A DNA stretch of 64,000 nucleotides from contig JAJEHL010000007.1 in NCBI GenBank assembly GCA_022823725.1, forward strand, positions 24,434 to 88,433, in the 5' to 3' direction. Numbering within the stretch: position 1 is the first letter of the stretch; each line of letters opens with the position of its first letter. The notes below the pieces were generated by a model. That model saw only the letters and a program-made list of their open reading frames with translations. It did no database searches and was not told the DNA's origin. This document shows positions 56,423 through 63,984 of the stretch, piece by piece. The position numbers were made by a program, and so were the translations under genes. This stretch comes from Candidatus Latescibacterota bacterium (GTDB lineage: Bacteria; Latescibacterota; UBA2968).

Positions 56423-57373
56423 TTAGTCGTTCTTGTTTATCATGTAGGCACACCAACCGCACAAGGGAGAACTATCCAGTTCTTCCGGCAAAATGTTATC
56501 ACCGCATCTGATGCATATATGCGTTGCTTCATGATCGCAGTAGGCGCACTTCTCCTCAGAGATTATATATGCTTCTATTGAACACTCTGGACATGAGACA
56601 TAGGGAAACTCATTACCATCTGTAAACGACAGATACTGTTCCCAACTCAACTCATCCGAGATCGCTCTGGGAATCAAATCTTCGGCTGTTTCCCCATTTC
56701 CACAAGCACGACATTTCAATGAGACTTCGTCTCGCGGAGAATTTACTGGTATTGCGCTCAGTAGGTCAACCCCACACTCTGCACAGTACAGGTTCTTCAC
56801 TGCCTCAGAGAGGATAGGTGAGTTCCAATCTATCGATTCCATCGTCTCCTCACACGCTTTACGCTCGGCTTGGTAAACCTCGGCAATCTGAAGCATTTCG
56901 TCCCAAGTTGTCTCACCAAGAAGGCACATGGGATCTTCGCGCAATTCTTTAGCAATGAAGTCTCTGAGTAGCACAAAGGCATTTGCGATTACACTCTGAA
57001 GTGCCTCTGCATTGATACACGGATAGTAATGTTCAATATCATTGCGGACGGAACTGACCTTCTTGAACTTCTGCCAGTCAGTCTTGATTCCCAAGGACGA
57101 GAAACGCTCTCGAATTTGGTGGACATTCACTGTCTTTCGTCCAGTACCTATAGCGACAATCTGCCCCGAGGGATTCTTCTGAAATTTTACTTGTGCCTTG
57201 ACCAGAACCTCATCTGATCTTGGAGGGGATTTGCGTCTCAATGCTTCCTTGTAGAAAAGCAATAGTCCGGCATAGACATTTCGGACAGAAGCAAGCAGCC
57301 TGCGACGGCTTCCATTTTTATAGTCCTCAACCCCAACCTGAATTGCTTCAATGGCGTTTGTCATCAAGTTCAT
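56423..57373 (-). CDS. HEPN-domain protein with C-terminal zinc ribbons
   Basis: 316 residues. The N-terminal half is helical and contains VRNDIEHYY (R110, H115), the R-x4-H signature of HEPN domains, many of which are ribonucleases in toxin-antitoxin and defence systems. The C-terminal half has Cys-x2-Cys pairs in YCAECG, KCRACGNG, SCPEC, KCAYC, CIRCG and CGWC, i.e. about three zinc ribbons. The ATG at 57373 has GGAGG five bases upstream and overlaps the end of the 44-residue gene. It is the last gene of a coupled group that begins with an XRE regulator. Confidence 0.72.
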   Translation of the reverse strand: MNLMTNAIEAIQVGVEDYKNGSRRRLLASVRNVYAGLLLFYKEALRRKSPPRSDEVLVKAQVKFQKNPSGQIVAIGTGRKTVNVHQIRERFSSLGIKTDWQKFKKVSSVRNDIEHYYPCINAEALQSVIANAFVLLRDFIAKELREDPMCLLGETTWDEMLQIAEVYQAERKACEETMESIDWNSPILSEAVKNLYCAECGVDLLSAIPVNSPRDEVSLKCRACGNGETAEDLIPRAISDELSWEQYLSFTDGNEFPYVSCPECSIEAYIISEEKCAYCDHEATHICIRCGDNILPEELDSSPLCGWCAYMINKND

Positions 57374-57482
57374 AGTGACCTCCATATAACTCGTCAATGT
57401 ACCGTGAATTACCGCCTGGGAGAACGAAGGTGAAATACACAACGAATTTTTTTATCGAATTGCCGCGAGATTTTGTTGTCAT
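57348..57482 (-). CDS. 44-residue protein coupled to the DUF4258 gene
   Basis: The ATG overlaps the DUF4258 stop as ATGA and GGGG lies nine bases before it; the end overlaps the HEPN gene start by 26 bases. The product (MTTKSRGNSIKKFVVYFTF ... ELDDKRH) has no recognised family. Overlap on both sides favours a real small gene, but it could also be a linker that carries ribosomes to the HEPN start. Confidence 0.4.
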   Translation of the reverse strand: MTTKSRGNSIKKFVVYFTFVLPGGNSRYIDELYGGHYELDDKRH

Positions 57483-57781
57483 TTCACCAACCCCTTCTGG
57501 CGTCCGCGACGCAGTGTGCGTTTCTGATCTGCTGGGTTTGAGGGATAGGCAGTAATGACGCGCCCATCTCTTATCACGACCTTGCGATTTGCAAGGCGGC
57601 TCAACGTTTGTATCTCTCGCTTTCGGGTCTCGATCTCGCGGGTGGCATCCCGGTTGCACATAAGCCATGTCTCATCGTCAATCTGCGTCCCGCACGCGAG
57701 AATAATCGGAATATCCGTTTTGCGAATGCCCCGCTGTTGCATGCGAGTCTTGGCATGGCGAGTGTAGATGATGTCAGTCAT
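57479..57781 (-). CDS. DUF4258 domain protein (possible toxin)
   Basis: 100 residues. HAKTRMQQRGIRKTDIPIILACG is the DUF4258 signature, a small alpha/beta fold related to RelE-like interferase folds in some analyses; AYPSNPADQKRTLRRGRQKG closes it. The start overlaps the stop of the XRE regulator as ATGA. Regulator and small basic protein in this order resemble a toxin-antitoxin pair; activity is inference. Confidence 0.7.
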   Translation of the reverse strand: MTDIIYTRHAKTRMQQRGIRKTDIPIILACGTQIDDETWLMCNRDATREIETRKREIQTLSRLANRKVVIRDGRVITAYPSNPADQKRTLRRGRQKGLVK

Positions 57782-58845
57782 TGGTCGTCTCCTTCTTTTT
57801 CAGTTTCGGAATTGGTCTTTTGAGAATCCACTTTCTGAGATTCCATTATTTTTTGCTTCAAATCAGGCTGCTTAGATTCCATATCCTCTATTTTTTGCTT
57901 CAAATCCTGCTTTGGATCCGTAGAAACTATCTCTGCCAAACTGTCTCCCGCCAAATCGTAGATCGCTGGCAATTTGTCTTCGAGCCACTTTGCGCGTTTC
58001 TCTCCAGCGTCTTCCGCCATCAGTTCTTCGGGAATCTCGGAAAGCCGCACATGGCCCGTTTCGAGAGTTCTTCTGGCTTTTGAGGAACCGTTAGAAATAT
58101 AGTCGAGTTCTTCTCGGCAGATGTCGTAGTAGGGAAACTTGTACTGCGATCTGAAATTGAGATCTCCTTTGTCCACATCGACGACGTCGGAGATGTCGAG
58201 TTCATCCGTCAAATTTTGCAAATAGTGGACGAATGGATTTTCTGTGGAGGGATCAAAGGGCGCACCTATAAAATCATTATTCAGATATTTGCCGAACAGA
58301 TCGGCCTTGTCGATGGAATCTGCTTCTGACCCGGCAACACCTCCGCATACGTAACGATCCATGTCATAAAAAGTAGGTAAGCTCAGCCAAGATACGTCAA
58401 TTTGATGCAAACGATCGTACGTTTCCTCTGCCTCTTGCAATTTCTCGCGTCGCTGGGCGAGACTGCCCTCAGCCAGAAGCACGAAAAAGAGCGGCGCCAT
58501 GTTGATGATCTCGGTCGCACTGACACCATATCGGCGTTTGATGAGGTCGTAGGCAAGCCGGGTATTTGGTGCGATCTGAGCACCGATCTGGACGCGATCG
58601 GGGTTGTCGGCAGGTGTCTTATTGGACTCGGGAAGCGGCAACTCACTGGTGAGTACACCCGTTTTGACACCAAGTGCTTGGGCCAAGCTATTAAGAGTGT
58701 GCTCTTGGGTTTTTTTGGATTTCTGCGGCTCTTTTTCCAAGCGTTGGATCGTGCGATCAGAAATTTTAGATCGTTCAGCAAGCTTGAGGCGTGTCAGTCC
58801 TCTCTGTTCTCGTAGGGTGCGAAGACGTTCAGGATCGATTTTCAT
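57778..58845 (-). CDS. XRE-family regulator with long C-terminal domain
   Basis: 355 residues. Residues 1-65 are a Cro/CI-type helix-turn-helix (LRTLREQRGLTRLKLAERSKISDRTIQRLEK, then LAQALGV). Residues about 85-300 form an uncharacterised domain (RLAYDLIKRRYGVSATEIINMAPLFF and ENPFVHYLQNLTDEL). The tail carries a small repeat (DLKQKIEDMESKQP, DLKQKIMESQ). AAGGAG lies seven bases before the ATG. It heads the coupled DUF4258, 44-residue and HEPN genes, and may act as both repressor and antitoxin. A 28-base piece similar to codons for DPSTENPFV is found at 60172-60199. Confidence 0.8.
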   Translation of the reverse strand: MKIDPERLRTLREQRGLTRLKLAERSKISDRTIQRLEKEPQKSKKTQEHTLNSLAQALGVKTGVLTSELPLPESNKTPADNPDRVQIGAQIAPNTRLAYDLIKRRYGVSATEIINMAPLFFVLLAEGSLAQRREKLQEAEETYDRLHQIDVSWLSLPTFYDMDRYVCGGVAGSEADSIDKADLFGKYLNNDFIGAPFDPSTENPFVHYLQNLTDELDISDVVDVDKGDLNFRSQYKFPYYDICREELDYISNGSSKARRTLETGHVRLSEIPEELMAEDAGEKRAKWLEDKLPAIYDLAGDSLAEIVSTDPKQDLKQKIEDMESKQPDLKQKIMESQKVDSQKTNSETEKEGDDQ

Positions 58846-59142
58846 GGTGAGACTCCTTGATGAAGTTTTACGGGGAGACTGCTTAAATTCGAGACGCCAT
58901 AAATGTAATAAAATTCTTATTACGACACAATAGCCAAATATTCTAAAATAATTATTATATAATAGGATATTTATAGTGTAAATGTCCTATTTCGGACATT
59001 TCGATCCTGTTCTGACCTTCTGCGGAGGTCGCCTGAAGTTGTCAGCGTCACCAAGAGAGACAAACGCAGACATCTTGTGTATTACGCCCTCGGCCCTTAT
59101 CCCGTGGATGTGGCATGAATTTGACCAACATCGCCAATTGCT
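58846..59142. promoter_or_regulatory. Intergenic region with AT-rich promoter zone and palindrome
   Basis: The part next to the XRE gene is AT-rich and contains, on the minus strand, TTGTGT, 17 bases, TACATT (weak promoter candidate). AATGTCC-TATTTC-GGACATT at 58981-59000 is a perfect 7-base dyad and a candidate operator. Reading frames across 59000-59245 have no family resemblance and I see no gene there. Confidence 0.4.
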
Positions 59143-59199
59143 AAAAAAAACGCCGCCCTCCCGATATTGGGAGAACGGCGTAGAATGGGCTGGTGCGCC
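59143..59199 (-). terminator. Terminator repeat, copy 1 (ends the Phd-VapC module)
   Basis: Minus strand ACGCCGTTCTCCC-AATAT-CGGGAGGGCGGCGT followed by eight T. The hairpin and about 20 bases on its far side (AGAATGGGCTGGTGCG) match the copy at 60207-60260. Confidence 0.75.
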
Positions 59200-59324
59200 A
59201 GCGTACAATCTTAACCGCATCAAATATCTCTTTTCTTGTCCATAATTGGTTACCTCGCACAGAGTTGTCCATGCACTCAATCAATGATTACAAGATTTCT
59301 GAGTTTTTCCTATACTTGAGAATT

Positions 59325-59723
59325 TCACCAAATGGTTTCAACATCTGATTGCTGGATTCGATAATCTGTTGTGACAAGTGGTAGGCTGAGGTGCTGTGCT
59401 GTTGCCGCAATCATACGATCTGGCATATCGGGTATTTGATCGCGCGGAATATTTTCTAATTCTTCTGCAATCGCAAGATCAAAAGGGGCAACTTTGAATC
59501 CCGAATCGGATCGGTGCAATGTAGCTTTCAAATCAACCAAATTCTGTTGGGGCAACCGCTTTTTCTCAGTCAAGTATATAACCTCAACAATTGTTACTGA
59601 TGATACATAGACTGGGTGACCCGATGTAATGGCCTCTCGAATAGCTTGGCGAGCAACAGATGAAAGGTCTGACGATCGTGCTAAGAACCAGATAAATGAA
59701 TGCGTATCTACAACCAGAGACAT
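59325..59723 (-). CDS. vapC: VapC-type PIN toxin
   Basis: 132 residues, complete. Acidic PIN residues are in LVVDTHSFIW (Asp), VSSVTIVEVIYL (Glu), PDMPDRMIAATA (Asp) and LVTTDYRIQ (Asp), the four-carboxylate site that binds Mg2+ for RNA cleavage. The ATG is one codon after a GTG. It lies 14 bases after the Phd-like antitoxin. Both genes are flanked by copies of the terminator repeat. It is the only toxin in the island that looks intact. Confidence 0.9.
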   Translation of the reverse strand: MSLVVDTHSFIWFLARSSDLSSVARQAIREAITSGHPVYVSSVTIVEVIYLTEKKRLPQQNLVDLKATLHRSDSGFKVAPFDLAIAEELENIPRDQIPDMPDRMIAATAQHLSLPLVTTDYRIQQSDVETIW

Positions 59724-59737
59724 CACGCCTAATCCTT

Positions 59738-59995
59738 TTAATCAAATTTATGCCACATGTCTTTTCGGACTTCGGCTATGTCTCGGGCGGTTATTGGATT
59801 CATCTGATCCCACAGGCCTTCGGGATTAAAGAGCTTGCCTTGATCAAATTCTGACGCATCTGGTGCGTTTTCCATAGGAACGAGTTGAAAAGCCGAACCA
59901 TCTTCCTGCGTAATAACCACTTTCTCTCCATTGGCCGCTTCTTTGACCAATGCCGCAAGACAGTTTTCCGCCTCTGTAAGATCAATTTTGTACAT
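59738..59995 (-). CDS. Phd/YefM-type antitoxin
   Basis: 85 residues. MYKIDLTEAENCLAALVKEAANGEKVVITQEDGSAFQLVPM is the Phd/YefM DNA-binding fold; the acidic C-terminal part (ASEFDQGKLFNPEGLWDQ) probably covers the VapC site. The ATG at 59995 has GAGG eight bases upstream; an ATG eight codons earlier has none. Confidence 0.85.
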   Translation of the reverse strand: MYKIDLTEAENCLAALVKEAANGEKVVITQEDGSAFQLVPMENAPDASEFDQGKLFNPEGLWDQMNPITARDIAEVRKDMWHKFD

Positions 59996-60071
59996 GTTTT
60001 TCGCCTCTTTGGTGTTCATTATTGCTTCTAACGGCTGAGTGCAATTCCCATGTAATTTTAATTATACCCAA

Positions 60072-60110
60072 AAACAAAAAGTGCCGCAACAACACGATAT
60101 AGTCAACCAC
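60072..60110 (-). promoter_or_regulatory. Promoter of the Phd-VapC module
   Basis: Minus strand TTGACT, 17-base spacer, CACTTT, with GTTGTTGC in the spacer. It matches the VapB promoter at 51540-51578 in about 30 of 39 bases. Confidence 0.5.
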
Positions 60111-60171
60111 ATTTGAAAATTGTAATAAACTGTTAAACTTGTTACAGTGCGTTCCTCCTTTTTCATTTAGC

Positions 60172-60199
60172 GGACGAATGGGTCTTCTGTAGAGGGATC
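60172..60199 (-). pseudogene. Short fragment similar to the XRE regulator gene
   Basis: 25 of 28 bases match 58227-58254, inside the XRE gene, and the minus-strand frame still reads DPSTEDPFV before a stop. It sits between the Phd promoter and a terminator repeat. Too short to be a gene; likely a remnant of a second copy. Confidence 0.45.
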
Positions 60200-60206
60200 G
60201 ACTGGC

Positions 60207-60260
60207 AAAAAAATACCGCCCTCCCAATATTGGGAGAACGGCACTGAATGAGCTGGTGCG
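60207..60260 (-). terminator. Terminator repeat, copy 2 (ends the bat operon)
   Basis: Minus strand TGCCGTTCTCCC-AATAT-TGGGAGGGCGGTA followed by seven T, about 125 bases after the batE stop. It matches the copy at 59143-59199 over hairpin and flank. The bases between it and batE show no gene. Confidence 0.75.
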
Positions 60261-60369
60261 ATGGACAGACGCTTGTGTTCTTCACATATATAGAAAACCT
60301 GGAAGAATGGCATTCATAACTCTATATCCTTCACCCAAACGCGTTCTACGTCAAAAAATTATCGCCTTC

Positions 60370-61137
60370 TCAAATCCGCTCCAGCGCACGCGCCTCAATC
60401 CAGCCGCCGAGGCCAGAGCGCAGGCGCACCAGCAACCACCCACCTTCAACGCGCTCGATCTCGACCTTGGTACCTTCGTGGAGCGTGAACACCTGTAAAA
60501 AATCAAGCCCCGGCCCGCTGCGGCCAATGGCCTCATCCACCAAAATGACAGCTTTGGGAATGCTGTGTTGATGCGCCTTAAACGCCAGCATAGCCGCACT
60601 GCCCAAAAGTCCGCCAACAAAAACCACCAGCAACACACCCCACAGCAAACGACGGACCGGCACAAAAATCCAACACACCGCCACACCGCCTATCAAAAAA
60701 ACAAACACACAAACCATAACTGCCAACGCATTGAGGGTAAAAAACGCAAAAAATGCTTGCAAAACTCGCGTCAAAATATTGACGTCATCTTCGCTTTCTC
60801 GATCTATCTTCTGGGCATTGGCAAACTGCAGATTCGCCAGAACATCTCGATCATCCGGCATCAAATTCAACGCACGTTCATAAGATAAAATCGCACGCCC
60901 GAGTTGCGCATTTTTAAAATACGCATTGCCCAGATTATAATACACCTCACCGTTGTTCAGCCCCTGTGCAACAACGCGCTCATAAGCCGAAATCGCCGCA
61001 TCAAAATCTCCGGCGCGATAGTGCTCATTGCCCCGATTGTACAGCGCGACAAGAGCTTCTGAGGCAAATATCGCATCCGCACCAAGTATCGCAATCGCGA
61101 CAACGAGGTATAACAGCCGTTCTTTCACCGTCCTCAT
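60370..61137 (-). CDS. batE: BatE-like TPR and SH3 membrane protein
   Basis: 255 residues. A signal-like segment (LLYLVVAIAILGADAIFA), two to three TPR units (YNRGNEHYRAGDFDAAISAYERV and YYNLGNAYFKNAQLGRAILSYERAL), two membrane segments near 130-195 and a C-terminal bacterial SH3 domain (GLDFLQVFTLHEGTKVEI ... GLGGWIEARALERI). This is the plan of BatE of the Bacteroides aerotolerance operon. The ATG two bases after the batD stop is chosen over a longer frame that would overlap batD. Role in envelope stress is known only by family. Confidence 0.85.
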   Translation of the reverse strand: MRTVKERLLYLVVAIAILGADAIFASEALVALYNRGNEHYRAGDFDAAISAYERVVAQGLNNGEVYYNLGNAYFKNAQLGRAILSYERALNLMPDDRDVLANLQFANAQKIDRESEDDVNILTRVLQAFFAFFTLNALAVMVCVFVFLIGGVAVCWIFVPVRRLLWGVLLVVFVGGLLGSAAMLAFKAHQHSIPKAVILVDEAIGRSGPGLDFLQVFTLHEGTKVEIERVEGGWLLVRLRSGLGGWIEARALERI

Positions 61138-61139
61138 AA

Positions 61140-63101
61140 CTAAATACACCGCTCCAACATGCCGATCAAATCTTCGGCCTGCGCGAACAACGCCTGCATC
61201 TGCTCTTCCGAAATCTGTCCCGGCGCAAACCGCGCCTGATCGCATTGGCCAAATACGTCTTGAACACCTGCAATCACCTGTGCATCTACACCGTGCTCCA
61301 CCAGCACAGCGCCAATATGATCCGCCGTCAAACCCGCCGCAGAGAGATTGGTTCGATCTGCGACAAACTGCGCCAAAGACCTGTGAACTTCCCCGTGAAA
61401 ACCCGCGCTATCTCCCGACTCCATTAGCCCTTTCGCCCTGCCCAACCGCCGCTGTGCTTCCGAGCGCGAACGCCTTCTGCGCGCATAAGCCACATCGCCT
61501 ACCAGACGCGCGCGATGACGCCGATAAGCATACGCGCCAACCACCCCCAAAACGGGAATCAATTGCAAAAGCCAAAACCCACTGCGCTGATAGAGTAACA
61601 AGCCCTGATCAGCCAGATGGATTCGGTCGGGCTTGATATACCGAATATCGCTCCCCAGCGCACGCACTTCTTCACCACGCAAACCATCAACCGGCTGTGG
61701 TGCCAGTTCACCTGGCGTCACATGCAACGCAATGGGTTCGGTCTGTACGGTTTTGTACCGCCTCTGCACAGGATCGAAATAGGCCAGAGTAAAAGGCGGT
61801 AATATCACCTGCCCCGCTTTTTGCGGGATCGCCACATACTCAAAAGTTTTTTTTCCACTTACACCCTGCTTTTGTGTTTCCAAATTCGTCTTGGGATCAT
61901 AAAACTTAAACCGCGCCCGGTCAGGACGAATCGGCTCGTCAATCGCGTGCAAATTACCCGCTCCCTGTACCACCACCTTCACAGCAACGGGATCGCCGGC
62001 TTTTACCTGATTTGGAATCGCCTCTGCGCGCATCTCAAATTGCCCAACAGCACCGCCAAACCCCTTCGGCGCACCAGCGGGCAACGGTTTCACCTCAATC
62101 TCAATATCGCCTGACCGCACTGTCACCTGCTGCGTATCAAACGCACTAAATGGATCAAAATCGAACAGACCGCGCGACCGCCGCCCCGCAACAATTTCGC
62201 AATTCACCTCAAGTTGCTCCAGGGTGTGCTTACCTGCCGTTGTCGAAAACAGTGCCAAACGCTTGAGCAATGCCGTATTAAACGCGCGCCCATCGACAAC
62301 CTCTCGCTGCATATTCAAACGCTGGGCATCAAAAACAGTCTCTGCCCAAAATCCCGTAAATGTCGGCACATGGCCGTATTGCACATTTCGCAAATCATAA
62401 CGCGTAAACAATTTATAGGTCACCCCCACTTGTTCCCCCACATAAACCATCCGCTTTTCGGGAATCGCCTGCAAAAACAAGTTTTGTTCAATCTCCCGAA
62501 GCTCTGACCCTCCCATTGACCGTCCCGTTGATGGCGCGGGGCGTGTCTGCGGACGACCACTCCTTTTCACTACCTCAACGCGCACCTGATCGGACCGAAT
62601 CGTCTTACCATCATGAACCAACTGTGCCGGACCGAGCACATAAGTGCCCTGTTGCTGTGCGCGAAAGGAGAAATGATATGTCGTCGTGCGCTTTGTTGTC
62701 ATCTCGCCATTGACAATATTGACGGACATTGACGTAGAAGACGTACTACCCGTCAATTGCAACCCATCAGGCGTGGGAACCTGAGGCGCAGACACACGCC
62801 CCATCTGCGCAGCCTCAACCTCCACAGTGAACTGAATCAGATCGCCAACTTCGACACGCGTTCGATCTACTGAAGCCTGTACCGTCACATCCTGTGCATC
62901 AGCCCCCTGGGCCCATAGAAGAACTATACAGATAGGTAGAAAAAAGAAAAAAAGTGAGACGTGAAATCCACAAAGGACACGAAGAGACACGAAGGAATCG
63001 CCCTTTTTCAAAATACAAAACGCAAGACGCGAGACGACCGCCCAACTCACCAGCCCCCAGCCCCCAGTCTCTGTATTATTTTTACCATGCATTGCCATCA
63101 T
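61140..63101 (-). CDS. batD: BatD-like aerotolerance protein
   Basis: 653 residues from ATG at 63101. After a hydrophobic segment (VSLFFFFLPICIVLL) come beta-sandwich domains that start QDVTVQASVDRTRVEVGDLIQFTVEVE, the BatD opening, and repeat in AEAIPNQVKAGDPVAVKVVV. A membrane segment lies near 510-530 (FWLLQLIPVLGVVGAYAY), followed by a cytoplasmic Arg-rich tail. The first 50 or so residues are unusual: they are encoded by DNA that looks like a common intergenic repeat and read LRVLCGFHV. The true start may be inside it. The gene overlaps batC by 20 bases. Confidence 0.85.
   Translation of the reverse strand: MMAMHGKNNTETGGWGLVSWAVVSRLAFCILKKGDSFVSLRVLCGFHVSLFFFFLPICIVLLWAQGADAQDVTVQASVDRTRVEVGDLIQFTVEVEAAQMGRVSAPQVPTPDGLQLTGSTSSTSMSVNIVNGEMTTKRTTTYHFSFRAQQQGTYVLGPAQLVHDGKTIRSDQVRVEVVKRSGRPQTRPAPSTGRSMGGSELREIEQNLFLQAIPEKRMVYVGEQVGVTYKLFTRYDLRNVQYGHVPTFTGFWAETVFDAQRLNMQREVVDGRAFNTALLKRLALFSTTAGKHTLEQLEVNCEIVAGRRSRGLFDFDPFSAFDTQQVTVRSGDIEIEVKPLPAGAPKGFGGAVGQFEMRAEAIPNQVKAGDPVAVKVVVQGAGNLHAIDEPIRPDRARFKFYDPKTNLETQKQGVSGKKTFEYVAIPQKAGQVILPPFTLAYFDPVQRRYKTVQTEPIALHVTPGELAPQPVDGLRGEEVRALGSDIRYIKPDRIHLADQGLLLYQRSGFWLLQLIPVLGVVGAYAYRRHRARLVGDVAYARRRRSRSEAQRRLGRAKGLMESGDSAGFHGEVHRSLAQFVADRTNLSAAGLTADHIGAVLVEHGVDAQVIAGVQDVFGQCDQARFAPGQISEEQMQALFAQAEDLIGMLERCI
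62955..63002. repeat. Intergenic-type repeat inside the 5' end of batD
   Basis: GTGAAATCCACAAAGGACACGAAG-like sequence followed by AGACACGAAGGAA, the kind of repeated tract often seen between genes in environmental genomes. Here it is read as the N-terminal coding part of batD. Confidence 0.45.
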
Positions 63102-63822
63102 ATCGCCTGCCCCGCAACTTCAATTTGCGTCGCTTCTGGGATTCTTCTTCTCGCGCCTTCATAGCATTGAGAATCCGCGCCGCCTCCTCGGGCGTCATCT
63201 CTCTCGGATCGGGCTGTTCGCCCTGCTGTTGTTCCTGCTGATTTTGCTGATCCTGCCCATCCTGCCCATCCTGCTGATTCTGACCTTGCTGATCCTGTTG
63301 TTCCTGCTCATCCTGATTTTGATCCTGATTATCCCGATTATTCTGATTATTCTCTTGATCCTGGTTTTGATCCTGTTCATCTTGTCCATCCTGCCCATCC
63401 TGATCCAGTTTTTCCAATGCCAGTTCTAAATTGATTTTGGCGTCTATATCATCCGGCTTCTGTTCCAGTGATTTTTTATAAGCTCCCACAGCTTCCTGAA
63501 ACTTCTCCTGCCGAAACAGCGCATTGCCCAAATTGTAATGTGCAGCAGCAGACATATCCGGATGGGTGCCTTCGGTAGCACGCCCCATTTCCTGCATAGC
63601 CTCGGCATATTTACCCTGCTTGTAGAGTGCATCGCCAGCATTAAAATGCAACTCCGGTCGGGACCTCGCCTCTTGTTGTGCTTCCAAATACCGACGCAAC
63701 GCCGCTTCGTACTCCCCCTTCTCAAACAAAGCATTGCCCTCTTCATTCTTTTTTGCCACGGGATCGAGAAATGTCCACCCTAAAAATGGCAATGCCAGCA
63801 AAACATATAAAAATCGCGTCAT
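63082..63822 (-). CDS. batC: BatC-like TPR protein with Gln/Asp/Asn-rich tract
   Basis: 246 residues. A short N-terminal hydrophobic segment (FLYVLLALPFLGW), then three TPR units (NEEGNALFEKGEYEAALRRYLEA, HFNAGDALYKQGKYAEAMQ, HYNLGNALFRQEKFQEAVGAYKKSLE). Residues about 135-205 are an almost pure Q/D/N/E tract with repeated QDGQ and QNQD units, ending in TPEEAARILNAMKAREEE. GAAGAGG is seven bases before the ATG. It begins the batC-batD-batE operon; batA and batB are not next to it, since the upstream gene is on the other strand. Confidence 0.85.
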   Translation of the reverse strand: MTRFLYVLLALPFLGWTFLDPVAKKNEEGNALFEKGEYEAALRRYLEAQQEARSRPELHFNAGDALYKQGKYAEAMQEMGRATEGTHPDMSAAAHYNLGNALFRQEKFQEAVGAYKKSLEQKPDDIDAKINLELALEKLDQDGQDGQDEQDQNQDQENNQNNRDNQDQNQDEQEQQDQQGQNQQDGQDGQDQQNQQEQQQGEQPDPREMTPEEAARILNAMKAREEESQKRRKLKLRGRRYDGNAW

Positions 63823-63850
63823 AAAAAAGCCTCTTCGTTGTCAGTCCCCA

Positions 63851-63872
63851 GACCCTCGCCTTTCATCTGTGA
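63851..63872. repeat. Short repeat copy before batC
   Basis: CTCGCCTTTCATCTG recurs from the end of the galE-galT gene (CTTCGCCTTTCATCTG at 14047-14062). Confidence 0.4.
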
Positions 63873-63911
63873 TTGCTATAATAAAGGAGTAAGAAAAAAG
63901 TTGAGTATGAA

Positions 63912-63984
63912 GGCCATAGTTGCCAAATTCGAAGAGGAAGAAAAAACCATTAAATTATATTCTTCGAGGAGGCAACCATGGCCA
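63912..63984 (+). promoter_or_regulatory. Leader that can pair with the start region of the last gene
   Basis: GGCCATAGTTGCC (63912-63924) and GGCAACCATGGCC (63972-63984) are complementary at 12 of 13 places. The second arm contains the start codon and follows GAGGAGG directly, so pairing could close the ribosome-binding site. Confidence 0.4.

Noticed and set aside
58982..59280. Reading frames on both strands downstream of the XRE gene
   Set aside because: They cross a terminator repeat, lack good ribosome-binding sites and match no family pattern.
63229..63429. Hydrophobic + strand frame made of Leu/Ile/Pro
   Set aside because: It is the reverse of the Gln/Asp-rich tract of batC and not a membrane protein gene.
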